Shown: positions 17,589 through 27,308, numbered from the stretch's first letter. The stretch: 64,000 nucleotides of DNA from Legionella shakespearei DSM 23087 (GCF_000373765.1 NZ_KB892435.1:70468-134467); one strand, 5' to 3'. Numbers and translations are program-made. Notes: a model not told the origin generated them from the sequence alone.

Positions 17589-18622
17589 GGGTTGGTCACT
17601 GTATCCATCAAATATACGGCTCGGGTAGAGCGGACTATTAAAGCGAAACTGGTTTTGGTAAAGACGCGAAATACCATAGCCTCACCAATTCGTTCAGCAG
17701 GTAATTTTATTTTAATCAAATGGTTTTTAGGATCAGGTACTACACGTCGTCTTTTATATATACCAAGGACATCACCTGCTTCTAAGCCTGATTTGGCACC
17801 TAGATTAATAACGACTACTGAACCTACCGCCGTCTGGTTTTTACCTTCGGGCATATTATCCGGCATTTCCATAATGCTGCCCATGACCCGACAAACAGGG
17901 GTTTTAGGTTCGAAATAAAAATCAAATTCAGGACTGTTGTTAATTAAAACCTTATCCAGTTTGCGAATGCCAACATTGATGTCAGTGAGTAACAGTGTTG
18001 CTGGTTCTCCACCGGCACTTAACTCTCCCTGACCCACCAAGGTAGCTTTGTAGCCCAGTAATTCCTTGGTACGAGGGTCTACATAATTTTTTCCGGAGCG
18101 GAATACAGAATAGGCTATAGTTCCGCCCTTGGGCATTTTTTTTGAAGGGTGTAATCCTTTGACATAGACTTCATCACCTTGTCCGCCAAGCATACGCTCA
18201 CCCATTAAGGCCACTACATATGGAGCCCGGATGAGTACATCTTCATCCAAAATCAGGGATTCATTTAAAAAGGGTTTAATGTCATCCAGGGGAATAGGAG
18301 GAATGGCCTTATCCAGAGAACTAACCCGCGCAGAGGGGGAGAGTTTGACGGTTCCATTGGACAATACCCGGATGTAGGGTTTGTTTTGGTAATAGTCCAG
18401 TACCAGAATTGCTCCCGGATAGAGGCGGTTCGGATTTTTAATATGGGGATTGGCTCGCCACAAGGCTTTCCATTCCCATGGATTTTTAAGGTATCTGCTG
18501 GCAATGCTCCACAAACTGTCGCCATGTTGAACCACATAACGAGGCGGAGAGTCAGTTCTGAGACTCAGGGCATGACTTATATTCACCGCAATGAAACAGC
18601 ACAGAATAAGCAGGTATCGCAT
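17585..18622 (-). CDS. LysM-domain exported protein
   Basis: 345 residues. Signal peptide MRYLLILCCFIAVNISHA, then a LysM peptidoglycan-binding domain at about residues 28-75 (YVVQHGDSLWSIASRYLKNP, NPNRLYPGAILVL). The rest is a conserved extracellular or periplasmic region with GAKSGLEAGDVLGIYKRRR near the end. Genes of this type commonly precede dprA. The function is likely cell-envelope related but not defined. It is divergent from def with 83 bases between starts. Confidence 0.85.
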   Translation of the reverse strand: MRYLLILCCFIAVNISHALSLRTDSPPRYVVQHGDSLWSIASRYLKNPWEWKALWRANPHIKNPNRLYPGAILVLDYYQNKPYIRVLSNGTVKLSPSARVSSLDKAIPPIPLDDIKPFLNESLILDEDVLIRAPYVVALMGERMLGGQGDEVYVKGLHPSKKMPKGGTIAYSVFRSGKNYVDPRTKELLGYKATLVGQGELSAGGEPATLLLTDINVGIRKLDKVLINNSPEFDFYFEPKTPVCRVMGSIMEMPDNMPEGKNQTAVGSVVVINLGAKSGLEAGDVLGIYKRRRVVPDPKNHLIKIKLPAERIGEAMVFRVFTKTSFALIVRSTRAVYLMDTVTNP

Positions 18623-18705
18623 GTATCAATCCTTTGTTAGGCCTTGCAGCCTTGCTGCATATAGAGGATAATATCACGACTTTTATGTGGAGAACCAGAC
18701 GCGCC

Positions 18706-19221
18706 ATGGCTATTCGAAAGATTCTTTATTTACCTGACGAGTGTTTAAGAAAAGTTGCCAAGCCAATAGTCACTTTTGATGATAATTTGCAGACTTTAAT
18801 TAATGATATGTTTGATACTATGTATCACGCTCGAGGGGTAGGCCTTGCGGCACCACAAATAGGAGTAAGCCTGCGTTTGTCTGTAATTGATGTTGTTGGT
18901 GACAAGACGGAGCAGTTGGTTATCATTAACCCTGAAATTGTTTCCTCCGAGGGCGAAAAAGAATTTGAAGAAGGCTGTCTTTCTGTTCCAGGAGCTTATG
19001 ATACAGTCATCAGGGCGGAACGGGTAACGGTGAAAGCGCTTGACCGATTTGGAAATCCTATAGAAATTAAAGGCGAAGGCTTGCTTGCCGAATGCCTGCA
19101 GCATGAAATTGATCATATGAATGGCAAGTTATTTGTTGATTTGTTGTCGCCGTTAAAACGTGCCATGGCGCGTAGAAAACTGGATAAATTCAAGCGCCGT
19201 CATCAAGTACGTAAATCATGA
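18706..19221 (+). CDS. def: Peptide deformylase
   Basis: 171 residues starting at [14 protein letters not shown] (ATG 18706), the normal N-terminus; an upstream in-frame extension to 18634 is rejected because it overlaps the divergent promoter. It removes the formyl group from nascent chains. The three metal-site motifs are intact: GVGLAAPQ (44-51), EGCLS (89-93) and HEIDH (133-137). It overlaps fmt by 4 bases (ATGA), so def-fmt-rsmB is one operon. Confidence 0.96.
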   Translation: MAIRKILYLPDECLRKVAKPIVTFDDNLQTLINDMFDTMYHARGVGLAAPQIGVSLRLSVIDVVGDKTEQLVIINPEIVSSEGEKEFEEGCLSVPGAYDTVIRAERVTVKALDRFGNPIEIKGEGLLAECLQHEIDHMNGKLFVDLLSPLKRAMARRKLDKFKRRHQVRKS

Positions 19222-20159
19222 CGAGTTTGAACATCGTTTTTGCCGGCACTCCTGAATTCGGTTTACCTTGTCTGGACGCTTTAAATCAATCTTCCCACCA
19301 TATTACGGCGATTTATTCTCAACCGGATCGCCCATCCGGCAGGGGGCGTAAAGTATTGCCTTCTGCGGTTAAAGAATGGGGAATGGCACACCAGATTCCT
19401 GTTTATCAGCCATTAAACTTTAAAACCCCCGAGGCTGTTGCTGAATTGGCTGCTTTAAAACCCGATGTCATGATAGTCATTGCCTATGGCCTGATTTTAC
19501 CTCGGGCAGTACTTGAAATACCTCGTCTGGGCTGTATCAATGTTCATGCTTCTTTATTACCAAGATGGCGTGGTGCTTCACCCATACAGCATGCCGTGTT
19601 ATATGGAGATCCCCAATCGGGAGTGACCATTATGCAAATGGATGCGGGCATGGACACAGGGGCTATGCTTTGTAAAGTCGAATGCCCCGTTACTCCTGCT
19701 GATACTGCGGGTAGTTTGCACGATAAATTAGCGCACATGTCAGCCACCCCATTGCTTGAGACTTTAGACGCTCTGGCTGCGCAAAGGGCTCGTCCAGAAA
19801 TACAGAATAGTGAACTGGCTACCTATGCCGGTAAAATTAATAAAGAAGACGCACTGATTAACTGGCAGGATTCAGCAACGGATATTGACAGGAAAATTCG
19901 TGCTTTCAATCCCTGGCCTATCGCTTATACTCATTTGGGTGATGAGGTATTACGCATTTACCAGGCGCACATTGTTGAAAAACAGTGTTCGGAAAAGCCC
20001 GGAACTGTTTTAACCATAGACAAGAAAGGAATGTTGGTTGCTGCTGGTGATAACGCCTTGTTGGTTGAGCGGATCCAATTTCCAGGCGGTAAGGCAATAT
20101 CCATTGCTGACTGGTTAAATTCCGGTAAAACCCAATTGCATACAGGCCTTGTTCTGTAA
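19218..20159 (+). CDS. fmt: Methionyl-tRNA formyltransferase
   Basis: 313 residues. It formylates initiator Met-tRNA, the step reversed by the neighbouring deformylase. N-terminal formyltransferase fold: [35 protein letters not shown] (catalytic Asn/His region) and [13 protein letters not shown]. The C-terminal tRNA-binding domain starts near NPWPIAYT. Overlaps def by 4 bases and rsmB by 1 base. Confidence 0.97.
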   Translation: MTSLNIVFAGTPEFGLPCLDALNQSSHHITAIYSQPDRPSGRGRKVLPSAVKEWGMAHQIPVYQPLNFKTPEAVAELAALKPDVMIVIAYGLILPRAVLEIPRLGCINVHASLLPRWRGASPIQHAVLYGDPQSGVTIMQMDAGMDTGAMLCKVECPVTPADTAGSLHDKLAHMSATPLLETLDALAAQRARPEIQNSELATYAGKINKEDALINWQDSATDIDRKIRAFNPWPIAYTHLGDEVLRIYQAHIVEKQCSEKPGTVLTIDKKGMLVAAGDNALLVERIQFPGGKAISIADWLNSGKTQLHTGLVL

Positions 20160-21442
20160 TGAAAAATAATGAAAGGCTGCAGGCTTTAAAAATTCTTACC
20201 AGCTTACTCGAAGAAAAATCCTCTTTATCCCAGTTAATGCCTCCTTCTGCCGATGTGACGCCAATGACCAAGGAAATTTGTTTTGGATTTTGCCGTCATT
20301 ATTTCCGTTTGCAGGCTATAGCGGACTGTCTTGTTGACAAGCGTCCCAAGGCCATAGAAGTGTGGATAGCACTTTTAATGGGTATTTACCAACTGCATTA
20401 CATGAACAAACCTGATTATGCCGTGGTTAAAGAAACCGTTGCGTTACTCGAAAAAATAAAGAAAGTCTGGGCTAAAGGCCTGGTGAATGCCGTTTTACGG
20501 AATTTTTGTCGTCAGCAAAGTGACATTTTGGCCAGGCTGGAGTCGAATCCAGCATTTCATTTTGGCCAGCCGCAATGGTTATTGAAACGTTTAAAAGCTG
20601 ATTGGCCTGAAGACTGGGGAGCCATTGCTCTGGCAAATGATGCTCATCCCCCAATGACTTTAAGGGTCAATAAACAGAAACATTCTACCGCTGATTATCT
20701 GGATATTTTACATAAAGCTGGAATTGCAGCGGCCTTACATCCGATAGCCTCCGATGCCATCATTTTGACGATACCCTGTGACGTACATAGTTTACCTGGT
20801 TTTAGTGAGGGCTGTGTTTCAGTCCAGGATGCTGCGGCTCAACTGGCCTTGCCTCTGCTCTCTTTAGAACCGGGTTTGCGCGTGTTGGACGCCTGTTGTG
20901 CTCCAGGTGGAAAAACCTGCCATATTTTAGAATCGCAGCCCGACTTGTCTGCCTGCATTGCTATGGATGTGGATCCCAAACGCCTGAAAAGGGTTAAAGA
21001 AAATATGGACCGGTTGCAGTTAAATGCAACCCTGGTTCAGGGGGATGCATTGGCACCTGCTCTCTGGTGGGACGGCATACCCTTTGACAGGATTTTACTG
21101 GATGCCCCGTGCTCAGCAACCGGCGTGATTCGGCGTCATTCTGACATCAAGCTATTGCGTACAGAGGATGAGGTAAAGGCCGTAGTGGAAGTGCAGCAGT
21201 CCATGTTAGAAGCTATGTGGCCTTTACTCGCTCCAGGCGGCCGTATGGTGTACGCGACTTGTTCTATCATGGCTGATGAAAATGAAAAGCAAATAAAACG
21301 TTTTGTAACCAACCATCCAGATTGTCAGATTTGGAAAGATAATTGGGGCTGGGGCAGAGCAACGCCTTATGGGCAACAAATTTTGCCGGGAGAGTATGAA
21401 ATGGATGGTTTTTTTTATAGTGTATTAATCAAGAGTCAGTAG
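20159..21442 (+). CDS. rsmB: 16S rRNA (cytosine-967-C5) methyltransferase
   Basis: 427 residues. NusB-like N-terminal RNA-binding domain (about 1-135) followed by a Rossmann methyltransferase domain. The SAM-binding motif is DACCAPGGKTCHIL. The two catalytic cysteines are in DAPCSATGVIRRH and ATCSIMADENE. Third gene of the def-fmt-rsmB operon, starting in a TAATG overlap. Confidence 0.95.
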   Translation: MKNNERLQALKILTSLLEEKSSLSQLMPPSADVTPMTKEICFGFCRHYFRLQAIADCLVDKRPKAIEVWIALLMGIYQLHYMNKPDYAVVKETVALLEKIKKVWAKGLVNAVLRNFCRQQSDILARLESNPAFHFGQPQWLLKRLKADWPEDWGAIALANDAHPPMTLRVNKQKHSTADYLDILHKAGIAAALHPIASDAIILTIPCDVHSLPGFSEGCVSVQDAAAQLALPLLSLEPGLRVLDACCAPGGKTCHILESQPDLSACIAMDVDPKRLKRVKENMDRLQLNATLVQGDALAPALWWDGIPFDRILLDAPCSATGVIRRHSDIKLLRTEDEVKAVVEVQQSMLEAMWPLLAPGGRMVYATCSIMADENEKQIKRFVTNHPDCQIWKDNWGWGRATPYGQQILPGEYEMDGFFYSVLIKSQ

Positions 21443-21460
21443 GTTTGTAGACACTGCGAC

Positions 21461-21495
21461 CCCTGGATCCCGCGGACAAGCCGCGGGACGGCGGA
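21461..21495. repeat. Half copy of palindromic family C
   Basis: CCTGGATCCCGCGGACAAGC followed by CGCGGGACGGCGGA. Contains the self-complementary CCCGCGG..CCGCGGG core seen in the full elements at 12424 and 40314. It sits just after rsmB and may act as its transcript-end hairpin. Confidence 0.65.
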
Positions 21496-21515
21496 ATTTT
21501 GTTTAAGGATGAAAA

Positions 21516-22262
21516 ATGACAATCAATTGGCCTTTAATTATTGTTTTGTTTTGTTTGTGCATACCAGGAACCTGCATTGCAATGACTCGTCTTATCCATT
21601 TTCTATTAGAGCAAAACACCGAAGAATTAAAAAAGAGATTTAGCCGTTATGCGACATTACAGACCCTGGTGATGGTTTTTGTAATGAGTTTTGCCGGTGC
21701 TGTGTTATCTCCGAGAACTGGCTTGGGTTCTCCTTTACTGGAAGGGCTTTTACAGGGTAAAGGGGAGTGGGCATCGTTTCAAGCCATTTTATTACCGACT
21801 TTTTTATATGCTCTTGGCGGGGTGATTCTTTTTTGCGGCCTTTTTTATGGTGTGGCAGGGTCAATTCTTGATGAGCACAGTTTTCAAATCATGAAAAAAT
21901 TACGTGCAGCGCTTGGCCTTGATGGTTGCGTGCTTTATGGCGGGGTAGTTGAAGAGATTATAGCCCGGTGGGGGCTTATGAATGTGGTGGCTTTTTTTGC
22001 GCTGATGTTTGCCACAGAAAAAACGAATTTCGTCATCATCGTGTCCATCTTTTTAAGCGGCTTATTATTCGCTGTGGGGCAAATTCCTGCTTATATTGCA
22101 TCAGGTTGTGTCCCTGGTCGGCGGCTTGTTTATTCTGTTGTTTTACTGAGCCTTTTCCAGTCTTTACTTTTTGGATTTTTATTTTGGCAATACGGATTGA
22201 TTTCTGCAATATTGGCACATATGCTATTTCACTTGGGATGGGCGCAGTACGATAAAATCTAA
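21516..22262 (+). CDS. CPBP-family (ABI-like) membrane protein with altered motif
   Basis: 248 residues with about six to seven membrane segments. The first CPBP intramembrane-protease motif is present: VEEIIARWG (E146, E147, R151). The last motif looks like HMLFH (H235, H239). The middle motif, usually F-x-x-x-H, reads FAVGQ, so the metal-binding histidine appears replaced by glutamine (Q189). An AAGGATG ribosome site precedes the ATG. It could be a diverged protease or an inactive family member. Confidence 0.6.
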   Translation: MTINWPLIIVLFCLCIPGTCIAMTRLIHFLLEQNTEELKKRFSRYATLQTLVMVFVMSFAGAVLSPRTGLGSPLLEGLLQGKGEWASFQAILLPTFLYALGGVILFCGLFYGVAGSILDEHSFQIMKKLRAALGLDGCVLYGGVVEEIIARWGLMNVVAFFALMFATEKTNFVIIVSIFLSGLLFAVGQIPAYIASGCVPGRRLVYSVVLLSLFQSLLFGFLFWQYGLISAILAHMLFHLGWAQYDKI

Positions 22263-22295
22263 TTTTGGTATCAAATTTAAAAGGGACTTTATATC

Positions 22296-23134
22296 ATGAA
22301 AAAATGGTTGGCAATGGTAATGCCTTTGATTCCTATGGCGTGCTCTCACGCGGCAGAAACGGGATTTTATTTTAACCTGGGAGCACAGGTGGCGTATTTT
22401 CCAGTTCAAAAACCAGTGTAATTGAACGTTCTACCTCTGTCTTGTACAGTCCTACAGCTATAGGTACCAGCCTGTTTACTTTGCCTGATGTGACCTGGAA
22501 TAACCACTTTAAAAACGGTTTTGACCTCAGTGCAGCAGCCGGCTATCACTTCAACTCCCATTGGCGGGCGGATGCTGAGTTTCTCTATCAAAATATACAA
22601 CGCAGCAGCTATGGAACTTATGGTTGGCTGGAGCAAAACAGCGTCACAGGTGCTGTTTATGCCTTACAGCGTAATAATCCCATCAGTGCGGTAACTTCCC
22701 GAGCCAATTTGTATTCCTTGCTGACTAATGCCGCTTTTGATTTTAACAGTTATTCTAATTGGACTCCGTTTATTAGTGGTGGAATGGGAGTAAGCTGGCT
22801 CAAATCAAGGAGTCTGCAGACTAATGACATTATTAATATTGATGATCCTAATACGCCATTAATTGAAACAGCACCTGCGAGTCAATTCAGCCCATCACTG
22901 TACGGAACGGCGTTCACCTGGCAATTTAAGGCAGGTGTCGCCCGTGAACTACAGAAAAACCTGTCCCTTCTTCTGCAATACAGAGTGTTGGGTACTTCTG
23001 ATTTTAAACAGAGCAACAGTTTGATTCAATCGAACCCTGGTAATCCTGGACAAAGTGATTTCCATATAGGACAACATGATATTTCCGGTTTGTTGACCCA
23101 GGCCGTTGAAGTGAACTTGCGTTGGGATGTTTGA
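22296..23134 (+). pseudogene. Outer-membrane beta-barrel protein disrupted by a 2-bp frameshift
   Basis: The start ATG at 22296 (AAGGGA upstream) gives signal peptide MKKWLAMVMPLIPMACSHA, then AETGFYFNLGA. This frame stops at 22421. From 22388 another frame continues GGVFSSSKTSVIERSTSVLY and runs to 23134. Removing the CA at 22386-22387 restores NLGA-GGVFSSS and one protein of about 278 residues. The product resembles OmpA-like or OprD-like small barrels of Legionella: alternating strands, FISGGMGVSWLK, and the final AVEVNLRWDV typical of a C-terminal barrel strand. Confidence 0.75.
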
Positions 23135-23138
23135 TTTT

Positions 23139-23620
23139 AGGGCAAAGAGTCTGTGCCAGTGCTTCGAGACGGCGCAAAAAGCCGCGCCTCCTCAGCACGA
23201 ACGGATTGTGCGAGGGCAGAAAAAGTTACGGTTTTATTCAGAACTGATGTGAATTCGAAATAAGGGTTTTATTATCTCATCCCACCCACCGGCCCGTTCG
23301 TGCTGAGGAGGGGTGGTAACGCAGTCTCGAAGCAGGCACCAGGGCAAAAAATCTGTGCCCATGCTTCGAGACGGCGCAAAAAGCCGCGCCTCCTCAGCAC
23401 GAACGGATTGTGCGAGTGCAAAAAAAGGTTACGGTTTTATTCAGAACTGATGTGAACTCGAAAATAAGGGTTTTATTATCTCATCCCACCCACCGGCCCG
23501 TTCGTGCTGAGGAGGGGTGGTAACCCCGTCTCGAAGCAGGCGCCAGGGCAAAAGATCTGTGCTAATGTTTCGAGACGGCGCAAAAAACCGCGCCTCCTCA
23601 ACACGAACGGATTGTGTGAA
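23139..23620. repeat. Tandem palindromic repeat array, family E (2.4 units)
   Basis: Units start at 23139, 23341 and 23545, about 202-204 bases each; the third is truncated near 23620. Each unit has inverted arms: CTTCGAGACGGCG...CTCCTCAGCACGAACGG against CCCGTTCGTGCTGAGGAGG...GTCTCGAAG. The rest of the 23135-23870 gap is an AT-rich promoter region for the next gene. Confidence 0.85.
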
Positions 23621-23870
23621 TACCGATATGGTTACAAAAGTTTAAATATTTAATTGTAATATTTCTTGAAATTATAAAACTCTTGTACTAGAGTCTGATG
23701 ACTTTAGCGACATCAATGTTCTTTTTGCCTAATCAAAAGACACTATTTGAGCACTAACCTCTTCAGGTTTTCATAGTGTAAAAAAGTTGTAAAGTAAGCC
23801 TTTCTTAATGTTGCCTTAATTTTGAACATTTAATCTGTGATTAACTTTAATTAACATTAAAGGTTGAGGT

Positions 23871-24379
23871 ATGCCAGCAAACGCAAACTTTAGAAGTGAT
23901 TTTGCCTCTCTTGTTCAAGAGTTACATGAGAGACCTGATGATCCTCGATTAAAAAAGGATCTGGTCAGCCGTTTACCGGAAATGAAGGCACGTGCTCAAC
24001 ATGATCCCATGGCTCTTTATTTAGCCTGGCGAAAATTTATTCGCCCACATCTCCTCAATTCAGGACAATGATGCGCCAGTCTGCAGCAAAGGGCTGTACT
24101 AATGCCATGTTGTCTTTGAGCGAATTATTAGTTAAATCCGGCTCACCAGCTGATTTGGAAACAGCCGCTTATTACATGCAAAAAATATTATCTTCTGGCG
24201 ATACATACATCAAAGAGGGTGGTAAAAAACTGCTGAATTCTTCTCCTGCTCTTGCAGAGAAGTTAAGAGCACAAGACAAGACTGTTTATAACCTTAAAAT
24301 CAGATTTTTCGGCCAACCAGAACAGCGAACAGAAAACGCACCTCTTCCGATACGAGCAACTGCTCTTGGGAATTCATAA
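23871..24379 (+). pseudogene. Small Legionella-type repeat protein, frameshifted
   Basis: The frame from the ATG at 23871 gives MPANANFRSDFASLVQELHE and reaches ALY near 24018, then diverges to LAWRKFIRPHLL and stops at 24071. From about 24023 the next frame reads LAKIYSPTSPQFRTMMRQSA then AKGCTNAMLSLSELLVKSGS and continues to 24379. The joined protein is about 169 residues with Sel1/TPR-like helices. The joined reading matches a motif I associate with a family of small Legionella proteins of unknown role; this is memory, not a search. GGTTGAGGT precedes the ATG. Confidence 0.6.
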
Positions 24380-24396
24380 TCTGAATTCCATTCTTT

Positions 24397-24429
24397 GCGG
24401 GATTGTGAAACAATCCCGTATCTTTATTT
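24397..24429 (+). terminator. Rho-independent terminator
   Basis: GCGGGATTGT-GAA-ACAATCCCGT forms a 10-bp stem with a 3-base loop, followed by ATCTTTATTTT. It ends the transcript of the preceding frameshifted gene, 18 bases after its stop, and lies just before the ParB-like start. Confidence 0.75.
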
Positions 24430-24445
24430 TCAACAACCTGAAGCA

Positions 24446-25237
24446 ATGCAAACCGAGTTTCTTTATTTACCTATAGAAAGCCTGCAGGCCGGACAATATC
24501 AGCCGCGCCAGGATTTTAACCCAGCCGCATTACAGGAACTTGCCCAGTCCATCGCATCACAAGGGCTCATTGAGCCGCTAGTTGTCCGCGCCATTGCCAA
24601 ACAACGCTACGAAATTATTGCTGGAGAAAGACGTTGGCGAGCCGCGCAATTGGCAGGATTGCATGAAGTCCCTTGTATGGTAGGTGAATACTCCGACAAG
24701 CAAGCCTGTGCGCTTACCCTGATTGAGAACATTCAACGTCAGGACTTAAATTTAATCGAAGAAGCCACTGGCTATCGTCGTTTAATTGATGAATTTCATT
24801 ATCATCAGGATGAAATAGCTGTATTAATTGGCAAATCGCGCAGCCATATTGCTAATATTTTACGGTTACTGACCTTAACTGAATCAGTTAAAAATTTATT
24901 GCGCGACAAAGTACTGTCTTTAGGACATGCACGCGTTCTGGTCGGATTAAGCTCTGCCCACCAGGAAGCCTTTGTACAACAAGCAGTAGAGGAGCAATGG
25001 TCAGTAAGGCAATTGGAACAGGCAATTAAACAACATAAAAATAAAGAATTAGAACAACCCAAAAATCCAAAACAAGATAAAGACATAGAGCGGCTGCAGA
25101 CTATCCTTGCAGAACAAGTAGGTGCGCCTGTCCAAATTGTAAGCGATAGTGACGATGGCGGCTGGTTAAAAGTGAAGTTTTTTGACAATGATACCCTCGC
25201 AGGGCTTTTGGAGCGACTGGGCTTACGATATGATTAG
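24446..25237 (+). CDS. ParB/RepB/Spo0J-family partition-type protein
   Basis: 263 residues from the ATG at 24446; the longer TTG frame from 24395 would run through the terminator and is rejected. The ParB/sulfiredoxin-type N-terminal domain is clear: LQAGQYQPRQDF, the CTP-binding GERRWRAAQLAG and the TLIENIQRQDLNLIEEA segments. The HTH (EIAVLIGKSRSHIANILRLL) and a C-terminal dimerisation region follow. No parA is adjacent, so it could be the chromosomal ParB away from parA, or a stand-alone family member. Family confident, role less so. Confidence 0.8.
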   Translation: MQTEFLYLPIESLQAGQYQPRQDFNPAALQELAQSIASQGLIEPLVVRAIAKQRYEIIAGERRWRAAQLAGLHEVPCMVGEYSDKQACALTLIENIQRQDLNLIEEATGYRRLIDEFHYHQDEIAVLIGKSRSHIANILRLLTLTESVKNLLRDKVLSLGHARVLVGLSSAHQEAFVQQAVEEQWSVRQLEQAIKQHKNKELEQPKNPKQDKDIERLQTILAEQVGAPVQIVSDSDDGGWLKVKFFDNDTLAGLLERLGLRYD

Positions 25238-25293
25238 AGATTGTCTTTGGCGTGAAGTTACCTGTTTTTTTACTTAATGTAAGGAAAAAATTG

Positions 25294-27087
25294 ATGAAAA
25301 AGACGTTAATTGGCGTGTGCTTGTGGTCGCTATGGTCGATTCCTGCTTCTTATGCCAGTTTGCAAAGTGGTGTTGATAAATTAATTAACCGTTTGAATCC
25401 CAATGTGAATCTTGGAATGGTTGTTTTCGATCTGAATTCAGGGGAAACCTTATACAAACGTAACGCAGACCATTTGTTTATTCCTGCAAGCAATATGAAA
25501 CTTTTTTCTGAAGCGGCTACTTTAATGGCTCTGGGGCCTGACTATCGCTTCAAGAATCAGTTAAGCACCAGCGCCAGCCAGTTACAGCAAGGGGTCTTGC
25601 ATGGCAATTTGTATTTACATTTAAGTGGCGATCCTTCCTTTACCCGCCATGATTTAAATCAGTTGCTTTCAAAACTGAAAGACTGGAATATTACAGCGAT
25701 TGAAGGAAATATTTTTATAGACAGCAGCCTGACATCCATTCCTGCTTATCCTCCAGGCTGGTTGGCTGCCGATTTGGCGTATAGCTATGGTGCGCCGATT
25801 GCACCTCTTATGGTGGATGCGAACCGATTGACGGTCACGGTTAATCCTGGTGCCAAAGTTGGTGATCCGGCCATTGTAGAAGTTGATGATGGTGGTGGCA
25901 CAATCAACCTGACCAATCAGGCACAAACCAAAGCCACTGAAAAAGGATGCGGTGTCGGATTTACTCTTGATCCTGAAAACAACCTGACAGTGCGGGGTTG
26001 CGTTGGCCTTGGACAATGGGCAGTACAACAACGCCTGGCAATAAAACATCCTCTGGTTTATATCGATGGGATGATTAAAAGCCAGTTAGCAAAAGCCAAT
26101 ATCCAATTTAATGGCAAAATTGATTTGGGTCGAGCACCGGCGGGTTCCCTGTTAATCGCCACGGAATATTCCAAACCTGTATCTCAATTAATGGCTGATA
26201 CTTTAAAACCTTCGGACAATCTGTATGCTGACAGTCTGTACTTGCATGCGGCTGCTAAAATTAATGGTTCGCCAGTTAACTGGAATCAGGCAGAGCCTGT
26301 TGTGAAGAAGTTTCTGCAACAACAGACCGGTATTGATTTTTCTAAGGCAACCTTTACTGATGGCTCGGGATTGTCACGTTACAATCTGGTCACTCCTGAG
26401 CAGACGCTAGCCTTGCTGAAATTTTTATACCAGCGTTTCTCACTGGCTTATGAATATATTGCTGCCTTACCTATTTCTGGTCGTGACGGCACGTTGCAAA
26501 AGCGGTTTAAAACACCAGGCCAACAAGGATTTATTCGTGCTAAAACCGGTACTATGACGGGAATGAATAGCCTTTCCGGCTATTTATATACTGCCAATGG
26601 CCATACTTTGGCTTTTGCCATGTACATTAACAAGCAACCAGGTAAATCTTCAGGACCTGGACGTCCCTTGTTAGATGCACTTTGCACCTATTTCCTGGCT
26701 CAAAGCCCTGGTAATGGCAGTCTGGCACGGGTTTTTGCCCCGCATAACCGGGTTAAATTCCAATCCAATCCAACTCAGGGTGAGGTGCAAAGAAATCACC
26801 AGGCTAAATGGAGACGTTTGGAATCACAGGTGAAATTCGCTCTCAAAGGTCAGGATGTGACGGTGATTTATAGAGGCAATGAGCTGATTGTCACTGACAA
26901 TCAATCCGATGCGAATAAGGTATGGTCTGCATTGCAATCGGTAGGAAAAAAATATCCTTTTGCTGTGGCTTTGTCCTCACCTTCATTAACTGTTTCCCCA
27001 CAAGGCAAACCCATGGTACTTTGGGTACAAACGCCGTCAACAGCAGAAGGTGCCCAAAGAACATGGACAATTCGAGAGGCGGTGTAG
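25294..27087 (+). CDS. dacB: D-alanyl-D-alanine carboxypeptidase/endopeptidase (PBP4 type)
   Basis: 597 residues from MKKTLIGVCLWSLW (ATG 25294, AAGGA upstream), with a signal peptide ending ASYA. Class C penicillin-binding protein. The catalytic triad is visible: S66-x-x-K69 in PASNMK, S-x-N in KPSDNLY, and K-T-G in IRAKTGTMTG. A large insertion lies between the first and second motifs, as in E. coli PBP4. About 110 extra C-terminal residues follow the usual end. It trims and cleaves peptidoglycan cross-links in the periplasm. Confidence 0.9.
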   Translation: MKKTLIGVCLWSLWSIPASYASLQSGVDKLINRLNPNVNLGMVVFDLNSGETLYKRNADHLFIPASNMKLFSEAATLMALGPDYRFKNQLSTSASQLQQGVLHGNLYLHLSGDPSFTRHDLNQLLSKLKDWNITAIEGNIFIDSSLTSIPAYPPGWLAADLAYSYGAPIAPLMVDANRLTVTVNPGAKVGDPAIVEVDDGGGTINLTNQAQTKATEKGCGVGFTLDPENNLTVRGCVGLGQWAVQQRLAIKHPLVYIDGMIKSQLAKANIQFNGKIDLGRAPAGSLLIATEYSKPVSQLMADTLKPSDNLYADSLYLHAAAKINGSPVNWNQAEPVVKKFLQQQTGIDFSKATFTDGSGLSRYNLVTPEQTLALLKFLYQRFSLAYEYIAALPISGRDGTLQKRFKTPGQQGFIRAKTGTMTGMNSLSGYLYTANGHTLAFAMYINKQPGKSSGPGRPLLDALCTYFLAQSPGNGSLARVFAPHNRVKFQSNPTQGEVQRNHQAKWRRLESQVKFALKGQDVTVIYRGNELIVTDNQSDANKVWSALQSVGKKYPFAVALSSPSLTVSPQGKPMVLWVQTPSTAEGAQRTWTIREAV

Positions 27088-27131
27088 CCGATTGCAAATG
27101 GCGTATGTGAGGCGTAGCCCGGTTACTCACG

Positions 27132-27246
27132 GATCCACGTCGTCCTGAGCGCGTTTTTTTTGCGCGAAGGATCTCCTCAACGCGGCATGGGTGCCAGTAT
27201 TTGGAGATCCTTCGCGCAAAAAGACGCGCTCAGGACGACGTGGATC
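27132..27246. repeat. Palindromic repeat family D, copy 2, nested inside another inverted repeat
   Basis: Arms GATCCACGTCGTCCTGAGCG and the matching complement ending GTGGATC at 27246. It is flanked by GTAGCCCGG (about 27114) and CCGGGCTAC (about 27288), so it appears inserted into an older hairpin. Confidence 0.75.
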
Positions 27247-27308
27247 GGGGATTGAATATAGGTATGTTTTACCCCGGTTGCAAGCAAGCCGGGCTACAGG
27301 AGATTTCA

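Noticed and set aside
18634-18705. Extended start of peptide deformylase
   Set aside because: It would overlap the divergent promoter and adds residues not found in the family; MAIRKILY is the normal start.
23139-23620. CRISPR array
   Set aside because: The units are about 200 bases and palindromic, with no short repeat-spacer alternation and no cas genes nearby.
24395-24445. Extended start of the ParB-like protein
   Set aside because: This stretch forms a perfect rho-independent terminator for the preceding gene.
27201-27308. Longer N-terminus for the phosphodiesterase gene
   Set aside because: The ATG lies in a family D palindrome and gives the repeat-derived peptide MEILRAKRRAQDDVDR, also seen at 40192 on the other strand; a TTG with AGGAG and a signal peptide is downstream.
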